From assembly GCA_015345905.1 (NCBI GenBank), contig JADDTR010000003.1, positions 806,001 to 870,000 of the forward strand: a stretch of 64,000 bases of DNA, given 5' to 3'. This DNA comes from Aotearoamyces nothofagi (Eukaryota; Ascomycota; Leotiomycetes; Leotiales; Tympanidaceae). Of this stretch, positions 23,075 to 35,562 are shown piece by piece. A program made the position numbers and the translations under genes. Numbering within the stretch: the stretch's first letter is position 1; every line of letters starts with the position of its first letter. Under the pieces are notes generated by a model that was not told the DNA's origin, ran no database searches, and worked only from the letters and a program-made list of their open reading frames with translations.

Positions 23075-26000
23075 ATGGAAGCCTTGTCTCCATTGGACAT
23101 CAATGCCAACTTGAAGACCAAGCAACCCGCACCAAAACTTACCAAGCCTCCACAGCCCAAAGCTCTACAGCGAGAAAAAGATCATCCACCTCCTCCACCT
23201 CCAGAGGTTATTGAACCCCCGAGTTATGACCGTATAAATGGAGCAATATACAACACTAGCAGATTGCTTGGCAAGGGGGGCTTCGCAATATGCTACGAAG
23301 GCCAGCTTGCGGGTACAAAGCACAAATATGCCCTTAAGATTGTCAAGAGTCATATGCCTCAGAAGAAAATGGAGCAAAAGGTAGGAGAAAATGATTAACC
23401 CTCAAAGGAACAACGTTAACAAATAACAGTTCCAAACAGAACTTCAAATTCATTCCAAGATGAAGCACCCTAATATAGTGCAGTTTCATCGAGCGTTCAC
23501 CTTTCAACAAAGTACATACATAGTTTTAGAGCTTTGCCCGAACGGCTCTCTGATGGACATGGTTAAAAAAAGGCGTTTTCTTACAGAACCAGAGGTTCGA
23601 TTTTATACAATACAAATTGCCGGGGCCGTTAAATACATGCATGCTAAGGGCATCATACACCGTGACCTAAAAATGGGAAACATCTTCTTGGACAAGGACA
23701 TGAATGTGAAGATTGGAGATTTTGGGCTGGCTGCGCTTCTCATGTCAAATAAGGATATGTCAGCTTGTCGGAGGACGACACTTTGTGGAACACCAAACTA
23801 CATTGCGCCTGAGATTCTTGAGAAGGGGAAAAAAGGCCATGATCACGCGGTTGATATCTGGAGTTTAGGTATTATCATGTAAGCCACCTATTCACTCTAT
23901 TTACAATTGCCTTCATAGCTCACCATAATAGCTTTGCTATGCTTACAGGACGCCCACCATTCCAGTCGAGTACTCAGGAAGAGATATATCGAAAGGCACG
24001 TGAGCGTGACTATGACTGGCCCAAATTAAACACGAGCGAGAACTATATATGTCAAGAAGCCAAGGACCTAGTAGCAGTATTATTACAAAGTCCAGAAGAA
24101 CGACCTGACCCCGATACGATCGTTCAACACCCATTCTTCTCTAGTGGATGGGTACCGCAAGTAGATGAAATGACACCTAAGCTTCGAGAAAGCCCACCAA
24201 ACCCCGATCAATTCCCTGTTGTTGAAATTCGATCTGGGAGAACGAGTCTCTACCTCAAAAATCTCAAGAAACTCTGCATAGAGAGCGACGTAGGCCCATA
24301 TAACCAAACGCAAAAAATTCGGTCTAGCACATACAGAGAGGTAGCTGCTGAAGAAAAAGCCGGCCTTACACCAGCAGTTCCTCTTCCTGATGACGTAGTA
24401 TACCGACCATTTGATGAGTGGCTGAAGGATCAAGCCCAGGCTCTGGTACAAGATGTCGAATCCGTTTCAGTACGAAAGAACCAGGACGACTTAGAACATT
24501 TGCGCATTTCGCAATCAACAAGTCGGTCATTATCTACAGCAAGCCGAAACGTGACCCAGAGTTTTGCTGCTCAGCAGCGTGCCCAACACCAACCTTTAAC
24601 AACATCTGCAACGGTTCGATCACAGAGATCACGGCCTGAATCGAGCCGTGAGCAAGTCAAGCATCAGTCTGTAGCGTTGTCAAACGAGGCTGGTCGTAGC
24701 CGAGCAGCAATGGTACTCCCTTCAAGGCATACTAAAAGTCAAGCCAAACTCCAAGAGGACCCAGTTCCAGAACCTGCGACCTCCGTGGAGGAACGTATCG
24801 GCGCCGACCTTGCATATCAACTCGATAGAGCTCGCGCTGAGCGAAAAGCTAGGGAAGAACCACCAGTTGTATTGGAAAAACCAGCATCAATTTTCAGTCC
24901 ACGAGAAACCCCAGAACAACTTCCTGGAACGCGACCTGAGCAAATCCTCAAGAATCTTCAAGCTTTCCATACTGAGCTCGAAAGAGCCTTAAATAGTAGA
25001 TCGACAGGGCCACTCCGTAAGGCTCCATCCACAAGTCCAACTATCGTGGTTAAATGGGTAGACTACACCAATAAATTTGGACTAGGATATATCCTAAGCA
25101 CTGGTAGCGTCGGATGTATCTTCAAAGAGTTGCCAGCTCACAACGATCCGCAGAATAGAATCATCCCGCCTACTTGTATTACAGTGCCAGATGCCGAGCT
25201 ACATCTACAAAACCGAGGAAACCCTATGTATGCAGATCGACATCAACTTGTCCCAGTTTCTGGTGCAAAGATCGAATTCTACGAGAATAACAGAGAGAAG
25301 GGAATCTCACGTGTCAAGGTCGACCCTCGTCACTTTGTCATTCCTGTTGGGCCAAACGGTGAAGTTGGAAAGCTCTCACGTGGAAGAGACGAGTATGATG
25401 ATCGAAAGCGCGAAAAGATCGTTTTGTGGAAGAAGTTTGCCAATTACATGACTGCTTTTGGAAGGGATCAGGACTATCCATATGATGAGACTCTCCAGAG
25501 AAGGGGGCATGAATTTCAATCTGATGCCGAGGCTGCTAGTAATGTTGTTACTTTCTATCAGCGGTTTGGTGATGTGGGATGCTGGGCATTCTGTGATGGT
25601 CACTTTCAGTTCAACTTTCCAGATCATACCAAGATTGTTATTTCTGCTGATGGCACGTGGTGCGACTTCTACCATCTTCCTCTAGAGGCCGCCCGCGACC
25701 TTGCTGAAACGGGCACTCTACCACCATCAGCGCTCGATGACCGTCAACACTTGTCATACCCTCTCCAGACATTACTGAACTTCATCGCAAAGCCATCGCG
25801 ATCTGGAAAAGCAAGCACCCGGACTGTCAACCGGCTACAAATTGATCCAATGATTCAGGGTATCCCACAAGCAAATGATTTCAGAAAGAAAGTCGAGTTT
25901 ATTAGGAAAATTGTTGGCGAGTGGATCAAAGGCGGAGGCCTCGGAAATAGTAAGATGAGCCCAGAACACAGATTGAGATGGCTCGGAAATAGGGAAAAGA

Positions 26001-26125
26001 TCAATGTGAAGGTTCCCTATAAGCATGTTTGGGTGACGGTGGGAGCGAGAGGTGGTGATGATAGGCGTATTGCGTGGTTTGATCCAAGGAACCCCGAGGA
26101 AGTGGTTCCTGATATCGAGACATGA
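23075..26125 (+). CDS. CDC5: Polo-like serine/threonine kinase (Cdc5/PlkA)
   Basis: Mitotic kinase controlling entry into and exit from mitosis, spindle and cytokinesis. Exons: 23075-23380, 23430-23878 and 23932-26125; 982 aa. The N-terminus is Pro/Lys-rich. The kinase domain covers about residues 52-315: glycine loop GKGGFA (66-71), ATP lysine in YALKIVK (K88), catalytic HRDLK (about 179-183), DFG (about 199-201), and activation loop RRTTLCGTPNYIAPE. A long disordered linker follows (about 330-610). The C-terminal polo-box region has PB1 starting VVKWVDYTNKFGLGY (about 622), with the Trp of the phosphopeptide pocket, and PB2 with GHFQFNFPDHTKIVIS (about 805-820), keeping the His and Lys pincer. 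All key residues are present, so it should be active and able to bind primed targets. About 300 residues longer than yeast Cdc5 (about 705 aa), mostly in the linker. Confidence 0.98.
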
Positions 26126-26587
26126 GCTTGGAGTTTGTATGCTGGCGTTTTGCGATGATTATGATGATGCAGAGTTTCACTGACGCATCATTTCATGGCG
26201 TACAAGGTGGTCAGCGGGCAGCATAGCATTCCTGCGAAGGAGTCTTTAGCGTTTTGGTTTTCTTTGACTCAGCGACTCTCTATTCTATGATTGTATTTCT
26301 CGCCCAGTCATCTCTACCAGTCGATGGCTTTTGTCGAGCAAATAGAATATAAACCTCGATATCCATATACATGTAGCAAATTATTTTCGCCCCTATGCTC
26401 GAGACCTGAGAGAGCGATTAGCTTCCCATCAAGGAGAAGTACTAAACCGATAGTATATGTGCGTATCATATCATCAGCGAAGAAATAAGTTAATCGGCAG
26501 CGGATACCATCACGTTTATAAAATAGCTCGCTGTAGCGTGTTCTGAAACCTATGTATGGGTTGGCCCGTGTATAGGCTTGATGATTT

Positions 26588-26684
26588 TATATATATATAT
26601 AAATATAAAGAAAAGAAAAGAAAAGAAAAGAATGAATGAATAGTCTCGTCGTCTACTACAAGCCTATATATATATATATATATA
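26588..26684. repeat. AT, AAAAG and TA microsatellites
   Basis: A run of alternating AT (about 26588-26601) is followed by about five AAAAG units (about 26607-26631), then a second TA run (about 26665-26684). All are simple-sequence repeats likely to vary in length between strains. Confidence 0.8.
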
Positions 26685-26734
26685 CAAGTCTAGACTGTAG
26701 GCGGCAAAGAAATCCAACTTGATAAATCGAGGCG

Positions 26735-26775
26735 GGAGGACGGGACAGGACGGGACGGGACGTTTGTTTTATATT

Positions 26776-26814
<39 letters not shown>

Positions 26815-26863
26815 GGACATGTAGACATGCATCCCAATCACCAATCACCAATCACCAATCACC
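26735..26863. repeat. GGGAC, AT/AG and CCAATCA tandem repeats
   Basis: Three adjoining simple repeats: about four imperfect GGGAC pentamers (26735-26761), an AT run passing into an AG run (about 26771-26815), and about four copies of the heptamer CCAATCA (26834-26863). Confidence 0.8.
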
Positions 26864-27054
26864 AGACAGAGTCACAGAGTCACAAAGAAAAAAAATCCTC
26901 TAATCTTTTGTCTATAATTCCGAACCTCATCCTCATCCTCAATCTCATTCTCATTTGCGGATTCCGACCAACTCAAAACTACCTATGGGACTCGTTCATT
27001 CGAGCCAGCAAGTTCAACTAATGCAACGAGTCGGCTACCTTGACGGCAGCCGTT

Positions 27055-27110
27055 CAGCCATTCAGCTATGCAGCCATTCAGCTATGCAGCCATTCAGCTA
27101 TGCAGCCATG
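27055..27110. repeat. 16-bp tandem repeat, 3.5 copies
   Basis: Three perfect copies of CAGCCATTCAGCTATG (27055-27070, 27071-27086, 27087-27102) and a partial fourth copy. A degenerate copy lies just upstream. Confidence 0.85.
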
Positions 27111-27469
27111 TAGAGTAGCCATGCATGCACAAGTATCAAAACCACCATGCACAAATATCAATCAGAAAAACACCAAGCCCGATGCAAAACAAAAAAAAAA
27201 AGGTAACCCGCGAGGACCACATTCTCACATCTCTCTGCTTTCAATACCCTGAAAAACGCCTCGGACTCCTCAAATTGTTATGATGCGAGAAATGTCAAAA
27301 GACAACAAAACAACGCCCTGCAGCCCGCTTTCTAGCTGTTGTGACAAGACAAAAGAAAAAACCCCCAATGCAATGCGATGCAGTCAAGCCAGTTCAGCAT
27401 CTCTTCGTTTTATGCTGCCATTACCATCTCTTTCGTGTATTATTTCGGTATTCCACCGATCTGTTCCTT

Positions 27470-29783
27470 TTACATAACCACACACTCCTTCTCGTCTTTT
27501 GTTGGAGTCGCTGTCGCACTTCGCTCCACGCCAGTAGCACTGCTGCTACCTGCACTCAGCGTCGTCTTTGCACTAGGGCGGTTCTTCGTCTTTGGAGGTT
27601 TCGCAGCTGCGACTTCCATCGGATCACCACCATTCGCAGCAGCCTGGATAGCAGCTAGACGATGTTGCGCACGCTCGTCACCCGCATCCGCCGCTCGTAC
27701 ATACCAAACATTAGCTTCAAGTGGATCGCGCCGGCAGCCGATACCCATTTCCTTGAAATAGCCGACGGCATATTGGGCTTTTGTGAGTCCTGTAATCGAA
27801 TGTAAGTACATGTTTACGCCAAAAAACAATAAAAATTTATAATTAAGGGGGTGTGTTGCGCTTACCGGCGTCTGCTGCTCGGCGCGCCCACTCATATGCC
27901 TCATTCTCATCTTTCTCGAGGACAGGCTCGGCTCCGACCATGTACCAGGCACAGAGGGCCATCATGGCTGCAGGGTGACCACTTTGAGCGGCGCCAGTGT
28001 AAAAGTGGACGCTTAGGGCTGGATCCCGAGGGCAGGAGAGCTTGCCATGCTCGTAGGCATCGCCGAGTCTGTAGCTTGCTTCTGGGTGCCCGAGATCTGC
28101 TGCTTTGGTGAATAGTTGTGCTGCATAGGTCTCATCTTGGAAAACATCGTCACCATACCCTTTCTCGTACAGTAGCCCTAAGTGGTACGGAGCTGCGTTG
28201 TACTGTGGATCTGCAGATTCCGCTGCCCTCTTCAGCCATTTCAGACCTTCCCTGTATTTGTTCATTCCTAGATCTCCAGAAAGGCATGCTCGCCCTAACC
28301 GGGTCATGGCACCAGGGTGATTCTTTGAGGCTGATTGTCGGTAAAATTGTACAGCTTTGGCGGGGTCCTTCCTGCAACCCCAGCCAAATTCGTAGCACAG
28401 TGCAGCACGGTATCCCGATTCTGCATGGCCGTGCTTACTTGCTGATACAAACAGTGGGAATGCTCGATCATAATCTTCCTTGCCTTTATTAAATAGCCCC
28501 GAAGCATATCCATCTGCTAAATAGTATTGTGCAAAGGGATAACTACGATCAGAGAGCTTTGTTAATATCTGGCGTGCTTCTCGTAGTAAATCTTGGGGTG
28601 ATGATGGTGCTGCTTCTATGTGTGGGCTCTCTCGATCTTTTGAGGGTTTCGGGCTTTTTTGTCGAGCTGGCGACGGAGCATCATGATTTAGGCCGGCTTC
28701 CTGCGCTGCCGCGATAAGGAAAATCGCAAAGGCGTATTGGATAGATAGGTCATTTGTCTTCTTAACATTCATCCTGTACATCTCGAGCGTCTTCTGTGTG
28801 CTAAGTAGCGATGCATTCGATCCAACCGCTGTTCGTAGTTGTGAGTTGTCAAATATCGTAGCTGGAACTGGCGGAGGTTGAGGATATGGCACATTCAACA
28901 AGTCGGTATATGAAGTTGGCCTACTATCTGGGGAACGTGCGGAATTCGCTGAAGGGGTGCGCCCCGTCCAGCTAGGGGACTGAGGAATGTGGCCCGGTGA
29001 ACGACCCCTTGGCCCAAAATCGGAAAGTGAGGAGTAAGCGGAGACAGGGCGGGGAAGCGCGGAACCACGCCCAGTTTGTGAACTGGGGGTTAGTAGACGA
29101 CCGATTTCGGTGCCAGCTTCTGCATCAGGCCTGGTATTTTCTTGGGATTGAGGCAGTTTGTGTGGGAAGCCTGGCTCGCGATCTCGCAGCGCTAGGTCCT
29201 CAGAATGATGCTGTTGATGGTGGTATTGAAATCCAACCACCTCTTGAATCCCGGTAGTAGCCTGTCCGTTGATTGAGATAGAAGGTGATGCTTCTCTCCC
29301 AGGGTAGTTCTCCTGCGATTGTTCGTCTTTTGAGGCCGACGTACCACTCCCGATATTTGACATGATACCAGCCTGAGATGATATGACACTTTCTGGTGCG
29401 TGCGTTTCAAACTGCTGTGGAGGTGCTAGCTTTTTTACAGTAGCATCTGAGCTGAAATCCCATCTTCGTTGATTGTGGTTCGGTTTATTGCCACCATCCT
29501 TTGCATCCTTAAATTCTGGTCTGGCGCTTTCGATCTGTGCTGTTGATGCCTGTGGTGACCATTCGTCCGGTATAACATTGACCATGGCAGGAGACATAGG
29601 TGCTCCATAGATTCGACCAGAATGAGGTGTTGGAATTTGAGGTAATGGCTTTCGTGTTGGATGTACATTGTTCTCTTTGCCGTCGTCTTCCCCATAATGC
29701 TGCCACTGCTGTGATAGTCTGCTTATTGAAAGTGGTTTCCTGTGAACACGCTCTGGAGAGCGTGGAACCTGTGTCTCCTCCAT
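27470..29783 (-). CDS. SKT5: Chitin synthase activator Chs4/Skt5, Sel1-repeat protein
   Basis: Activator and bud-neck/tip adaptor of the Chs3-type (class IV) chitin synthase. Exons: 29783-27866 and 27789-27470, phase 1, 745 aa. The N-terminal 330 residues are Ser/Pro/Gln-rich and probably disordered. From about 370 to 690 there is a series of Sel1 repeats, with typical units such as GYRAALCYEFGWGCRKDPAK, PYHLGLLYEKGYGDD and QYAVGYFKEMGIGCRRDPLE. The protein ends in CVVM, a CAAX box predicted to be farnesylated and so to hold it at membranes; yeast Chs4 is likewise prenylated at a C-terminal CAAX box. The gene is divergent from the class IV chitin synthase, its expected partner. Confidence 0.95.
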
Positions 29784-30570
29784 CTTGGTGGATCCTCTCT
29801 GTGCTTTAGGATCTTGCAGTCAAGCCAGTGGCCGGTGAGAAGATGAGACCAGGGTACCAGGACTCTGGCTCGGCCTTGATATCACACAAGCCGACTCTTT
29901 CGTCTCCAGTGCGAAGCCAATGCTGTATGTGCTTCTTCTTGATCTTCCCACCTGCGTCCTGTGTGTGATACTACAGACGCAGCCTCTTCAGGAACATAGG
30001 TGTTGAATAGCAGACTGCTTGCCTGTTGAGAGTGTCTTGCGTGCTGGGCTGGGGTTTAGTAGCTACCGCAGGGGTCCATGACAGTTTGTCTCAAATCTGC
30101 TAAAAGGGAAGAGGAACAGTCAGTCAGCAGGTGAGTTTGCTGAAGAGAGAGCTGCGGAACTGCAGCAGCGGCGCAGTGACATGTAAGGCTGGAGAAACTC
30201 ACGTCTGATGCGGCAAGCAAAGAAGGCTACGCCGGCGGGGGTCGTCAAGGCTGGCAGGGCCCGCGGCTGTATCAACGGGACAAGAATGTGTGTGTCTATG
30301 AGTATACATACACACACTCATACACACACGAATATGCTACTTCATACATGGAGCACGGCGCCGGCAGATGGAAGACGGCGAGTCGAGCAGATGTCTTTCC
30401 TGAAGCAGCAGAGCAGGGGATGCAATTGGTCTTAGTCGTCATTCACAGACACGGAAATCAGGTCGACGACACGGCGGTGATGGCCGTGTTGTTTCACCCC
30501 CGAACATATCAAATACGCTTCCAGCAGGGTTGGGGCGCTGTGACTTTGCTCCTAGGCTGTCAGCGAGGGG

Positions 30571-30640
30571 ACACTACAGGGCACTACAGGGCACTACAGT
30601 GTACTACAGCGTACTACAGCGTACTACAGGCCACTACCAG
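30571..30640. repeat. 10-bp tandem repeat (RYACTACAGN), about 7 copies
   Basis: About seven consecutive decamers sharing ACTACAG, with variable flanking bases and exact 10-bp spacing, one helical turn; the last copy is degenerate. It lies in the SKT5-chitin synthase gap. Confidence 0.85.
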
Positions 30641-32584
30641 CGGCTGCCGGCCTCTAATTCCAGCGTCTCCAGCGCTGGAAACGACGGTCCGGCGGGAAGA
30701 ACAGTGGGACTGTGGGACGGGACAGTGGGACCGCGGGGCTGTCAGACGCTGCAAGCCGGGCGCCGTACGGAGCGAAGCCTGCAGCGACTGTGCAGCGACT
30801 GTGCAGATGATGCGATGGGTGCCGAGCTTCAAGACGCGGATGCCTCTGCCGCATGTGTATGAAATCGTTGATACCGTCAGCGCCTTGATAGGTAATAATA
30901 ATGATATTCACCAGTGGTATTTGGCAGCCAGCTATCCCCTAGCCAGCGCCGCGTAGCCACGTTGCATTGGCGAGCGAGGCGTATAGGGAGCAATCACTTA
31001 GCAGCCTCGTATTCTCCCCTTCCCTTCCCGCTCGCTCCTCGCAAGGGGACGAGGGAAAAATAAGAATAGAACAAGGAGCCGAGGATGTGTGCCCTTTGCA
31101 TGAGCTTGTGGGCTTGGCTTTCCCCCTGGGCCACTGGCTGTGCATAATACTGGTGAGCAAGCACCGATGCGATGGGCATCGTTGGAATGGAGGCTGTATG
31201 AACTGGTCGTGGTGGGGGCTGGGGGGTTCGTGGGCGTATCCGGATGAAGAACAGGATTGGAAAAGGATCAGGGAGGAGCAGAGGGATAGCGAAGGGAGAG
31301 GGAGGGGGAGCAGCAGAATAATTACAGTATTATTGTCGTGTTATTGTTGTTGTCATGACTATCGTTCCTGTTACTATTACTATTACCATTACCATTACTG
31401 TACCGTATATGCGAGGCGACGTTGATGGAGGAACGCCGGCGTGCTGGCTGGCTACCGTCATCCGACCCAGACATGCTGCAGTACCCTGATGAGCCCCGAT
31501 GAGCCCCGGCAGGCCCTGGGCAAACCTTCTACTTGCAGCACACCCTCTGCGCCCTGTCCGTCCCCGTTTTTACCTGCCACGCCCTTTGGCAGGCTCTTTT
31601 CCTTGCTGTCGCTGTCAATCCCTGCCGGAATGGCCATTTCCAGAGAATGCCGTGCCTCGATTCTACAGTACAGTACTGTACTTACGGTATTGCCCATTGC
31701 GGCGCGCATAAAGTGCCATGTGAGCTGGCGAGTTGACGAGCTGGCCGAGGGCCGCAGTGCTCCAGGACTCCCATACCAAGCCATGCCGCGTACCTTGATC
31801 GTCGATATTTTGCGGGGAAGGCTGCTCCTGCACAGATGTGCACCTCCCACTGCCACGGGTGCCGTTCTTATTTCCACTCCGGACAAGATCTGCCTTCCGA
31901 TCGTGTACAGCGGGTGTACTGGGTGATTTCCCGCCGACGACGGCGTTACCAAGGCTGGAGATGCAGCGGCCAATGGGCAGTAAAGCACGCCTTGTTTTTT
32001 ACCGTATCAATGATAGCACCATATACATTCTCGACTTCTCTATGTTCCGGAGGGAAATGCAAATTTGTGGTGGAGCTAGTCGTCGAGGTCTTATTGCATA
32101 TAGCGTCAGCCAGGACCGAGAGCCCACAAGTTGCAAAACAAGGGGTTGACAATCTATTCCAGATTCAAATTGCCCAGGTGAAGACTGGCGGCTGTCGTAC
32201 GCCATAGGCCCTCTCTGCTGTCACATCGTCATTTGCTTGATGGTGGGAGCTCCTCGCCCATCTGTTCGTCATTTGGCTGTATTGGAGGCAAGCAGATATC
32301 GCTGTACGATTATCAACGGGGCTGTTAGGCCGTGGCTCCCCGAATCACCGTATTTACCTTGCAAGTAGCGACTGCTTCCGACACTGACTGTACCGATATA
32401 GCTGTAGATATTGCCTACATAGGTTATTCTCTGTGCACTGCGCTACCGCGTCAAGATCGGGTCTACTCACAGTAGGGCGACTGTTACGAGCGAAGGCCCA
32501 CGCTAAGCTATTACGCTGCCGTCCTGTTTGTTCTAGGCGCTCTAGGGGTTGGGACGCTGAAAGGCGTATCCTGTATTGATTGTG

Positions 32585-32630
32585 TTGTACTGTACTGTAC
32601 TGTACAATACAATGTTGTACAATACAAGTA
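32585..32630. repeat. GTACTGTAC palindrome and ACAATAC repeats
   Basis: Overlapping TGTACTGTAC units are followed by direct repeats of TGTACAATACAA. The stretch can form a short cruciform or hairpin. Confidence 0.6.
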
Positions 32631-34229
32631 CCTGTGAAAGAAGGCGACACCGAACGAAGGGGTTGCCAATGCCCGACCGACCTACCTTACAGCCTGCTAC
32701 TGTGCTGTAGTGCTGTACTCTACGGAGGATCGGGACGCCGAGCATGCCGAGTCCGTAGCAGCAACATGCGCACACCCTGAATATAGGATAGGATATGTAC
32801 ACTACTTCAGTAATGTGGAATATATCAGCTGTCAGTGAGCAGAATGACAAATGTGGTATTGGGTGTTATTGCTTTTGCTGAATCCGTGTCTTACCAGGCA
32901 GGGTAGTAAGTTCTTTATTCTTCGCCGTGCCTCCTGCAGAGTGCCAGAAACGGATTATTGATAGCTGAGAGCAGATTTCATATAGGATTGATTTGCCTTG
33001 CTCTGCAGGACTCAGAGTGCAGTGCCTGCAGACATGTCGACGCCATCTACTCTGCTAAGGTAGTTAATATCAATTCGCGGCCCGATGAACGATGCAATGC
33101 GGAAATAAGACGCGGTTTAGGAAGGACAATAATATAAATTCGAGGTTGCTCCGTCCCCTACGCTTAGCTGGCCTCTGGTATCGAGATGCACTGCCATCTC
33201 TATCTTGTGATGCTCATGAAAGCGTCAGGAACCTTCGGAAAGACGGCTGGGCCGGGCCAGAAGATTCGGAAAACCGTTGAGCCAGCACTTTGATTGGTGA
33301 TATTTTACGCTTTGATCGGGAATGTGGTTCTGATGCGAAGTATAAAGTCGACAGTAGTGTAGTGGCGCCCCTCTTCTCAGACGCAGGCAATACGAGCGGT
33401 CCATCGTGTCCTCAGCCATCAATCATGATGGAACGGCGGTACAGTACGGGAGAAAAGGCGCTGCTCTACAGGCCTCATGTCTACCAGCCTCATACTGTAG
33501 CAACGTCCAACAGCAAGCAGCTATCCTTGGTACGGAGCTCTGCAAATAGAGCAGGATGTAGACTCTCTCGCGATGAGGGAGCTGTCAGGGGTCGATGCTG
33601 TGGTGTGCTGTGGTGCACTGTGCCAAAAGCTCTCTGGGACGACGGCTGAGGTAAAGCAAGGCAAGGAAGGTCTCGATCAGAACATACCGTAAGGACTACG
33701 CTGTACGAGTAGAGAGATAGAGAGAGAGAGAGGCTTTGAGGGAGGGAGGAGGGTGCAGGAGGCAGGAGGCAGGATGCAGGATGCAGCCACTGCAAGTCGG
33801 TATGGTATAGTACGGTAGCTTAGCTACATTCCTCAGCCGCCACATAGCATGGCTAAGCTTGACCATGGAAGCCAGCCCGGAAAGCAAAGCCGAAGCTACT
33901 GCTGCTATGTATAGCCAGCCACTGGGCAGTCGCTGGAGTATAAGGTACTGTAGGATACTGTAAGGTAGTGGGTGGCTACCCTAGGTGGTGAATCGGATGG
34001 TCGCTACAGGGCAAGGTAGTCACTACAGAGTAGTCACTACAGGGTAGCCACTACAGTACAGAATACGGTATGTATGAATGAAGACCTTAGCTCCGTAAGT
34101 ACCTATACCTTGGATACCTTGGATACCTTGAGATACCTTGGGTACTGTAGCATCTACTGTCCAGTGGTGTACTGAACACACCCTAGGCCACCTGCTCCCT
34201 ATTGCATCTTGCGGTATTGCATCTTACGG

Positions 34230-34299
34230 TATTGTATTTGCTGTATTGTATTTGCTGTATTGTATTTGCTGTATTGTATTTGCTGTATTGTATTTGCTG
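34230..34299. repeat. 14-bp tandem repeat, five perfect copies
   Basis: Five exact copies of TATTGTATTTGCTG. Their translation gives the hydrophobic pattern of an overlapping ORF, which is therefore not taken as a gene. Confidence 0.9.
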
Positions 34300-34650
34300 T
34301 ATTGCACCGTACTCGCTGTAACTCGCCACTCGCAGCGGCTGTACTAAGCTTAACCTCTAGGCACTGCAACTCGCAGCTGCGCTACCGTAACCGAACCAGG
34401 ACGGACGCTCGGCAGCATCCCTTCCCGGGATCCCTTGTTCCCTTGTTCCGTCCACTTTTCCTGCCTGCAAGCCGCCACGCTGAGTCGCCGGCCCCGACCT
34501 GGTTTATTATTATTGTCCCTGCGACTTGTTGCCGTCCCGACCTCGCGATCCACACCCACAATGCCGTGGATGGCGCACTGGCGTGGATGACGGACAGTGC
34601 CGGCCAGTGCAGGCCAGTGTAGTGCAGGCCAGTGCCTCCGTGGCCTGGCA

Positions 34651-34684
34651 GCTGGCCGCTGGCCGCTGGCCGCTGGCCGCTGGC
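34651..34684. repeat. GCTGGCC heptamer repeat
   Basis: Four full and one partial copy of the 7-bp unit GCTGGCC, GC-rich, in the SKT5-chitin synthase gap. Confidence 0.85.
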
Positions 34685-34813
34685 AACCCCCCTAGGCCGG
34701 TGCATAACGGCAGTATACAGTACGTACGTACTGTAGTAGCGGTGCCAGAAACAGCGTCGTAGCCAATGTGCAACAAAACAGCCAAGCTGGTCTGATGTGC
34801 CCGTGGCTGGCTC

Positions 34814-34851
<38 letters not shown>

Positions 34852-34864
34852 CACTGCCACTGCC
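34814..34864. repeat. GTTGCT and CACTGC hexamer repeats
   Basis: Five GTTGCT units run into CTG triplets and then CACTGC units. A second CACTGC array of about five units lies at about 35146-35175. Confidence 0.85.
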
Positions 34865-35562
34865 GAACTACAACGATCGAGCTCTGCAAGAAGACGTCCT
34901 GCTGGCCTGTCTGCTTCACTACCGCATGCCGCCACTCCCTGCGCCGCAGCACGCAAGACGAAAAGACGAAAGGACAGACAAAGACACGGGCGACACGAGC
35001 GAAAGACGACGAGCCGAACGAGATCTACATTCCTCGACTTTTCGTGCGACTTTTCATGCACCAGGCGGTCTCGTCATCCATTCACTCCTTCTCCAGCACA
35101 GGGCAGGGATAGCTTCGACCTTCTCGACCAACTCTATTTCGGCGTCCACTGCCACTGCCACTGCCACTGCCAGCGCCAGGCCCGCTCCTTTTGGCTCTTG
35201 CTCCGCAGCCTCCCCTTCCGCTCGCTCCTGCATTCGTGCCTACAGTACTGGCCGGCACCGCTGTCTGTCCGTACCTGTCGCCAGTCGCTACTGTACTTCC
35301 CCATGCGAGATCCGACTCTCCATTGCCCAGCAACGTGCCTCCGCCTCCCAGTCCTCACCTTTGTGCCCTGTCCAAAACCTTCTTTCGAATTAAAGTCTGT
35401 GAAGTGCACGATCGTGGAGAACCTGCCCAGCTGCGAAGCGTAAGGCGTTCGGCAACTGCCTTGCTTGTACAGAGTACTCTAGTCGACCTGGGAACCCCGG
35501 TCTATAGGCAGGGATCGAATATATCGACAAACAAACAAGGCTTGCAATCCCCAGTTCACAAT

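Larger units (their letters stand above)
26126..27469. other. Convergent region rich in microsatellites
   Basis: 1.3 kb between the 3' ends of the polo kinase and Chs4/Skt5 genes. It holds several tandem repeats listed separately and no credible gene. Short ORFs here are translations of the repeats. Confidence 0.65.

Noticed and set aside
30288-30956. Plus-strand ORF of 222 codons in the 6 kb gap
   Set aside because: It includes the translated 10-bp repeat array and a (CA)n stretch; no recognisable domain.
31458-31988. Minus-strand ORF of 176 codons in the 6 kb gap
   Set aside because: No domain, odd composition, and overlapped by other equally long ORFs; typical of GC-rich non-coding DNA.
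34209-34622. ORF with a hydrophobic, membrane-like N-terminus
   Set aside because: The hydrophobic part is the translation of five 14-bp tandem repeats; the rest has no domain.
34797-35393. ORF of 198 codons before the chitin synthase
   Set aside because: It is made of CTG and CACTGC repeats plus Ser/Arg/Ala low complexity; no start context or splice link to the synthase was found.
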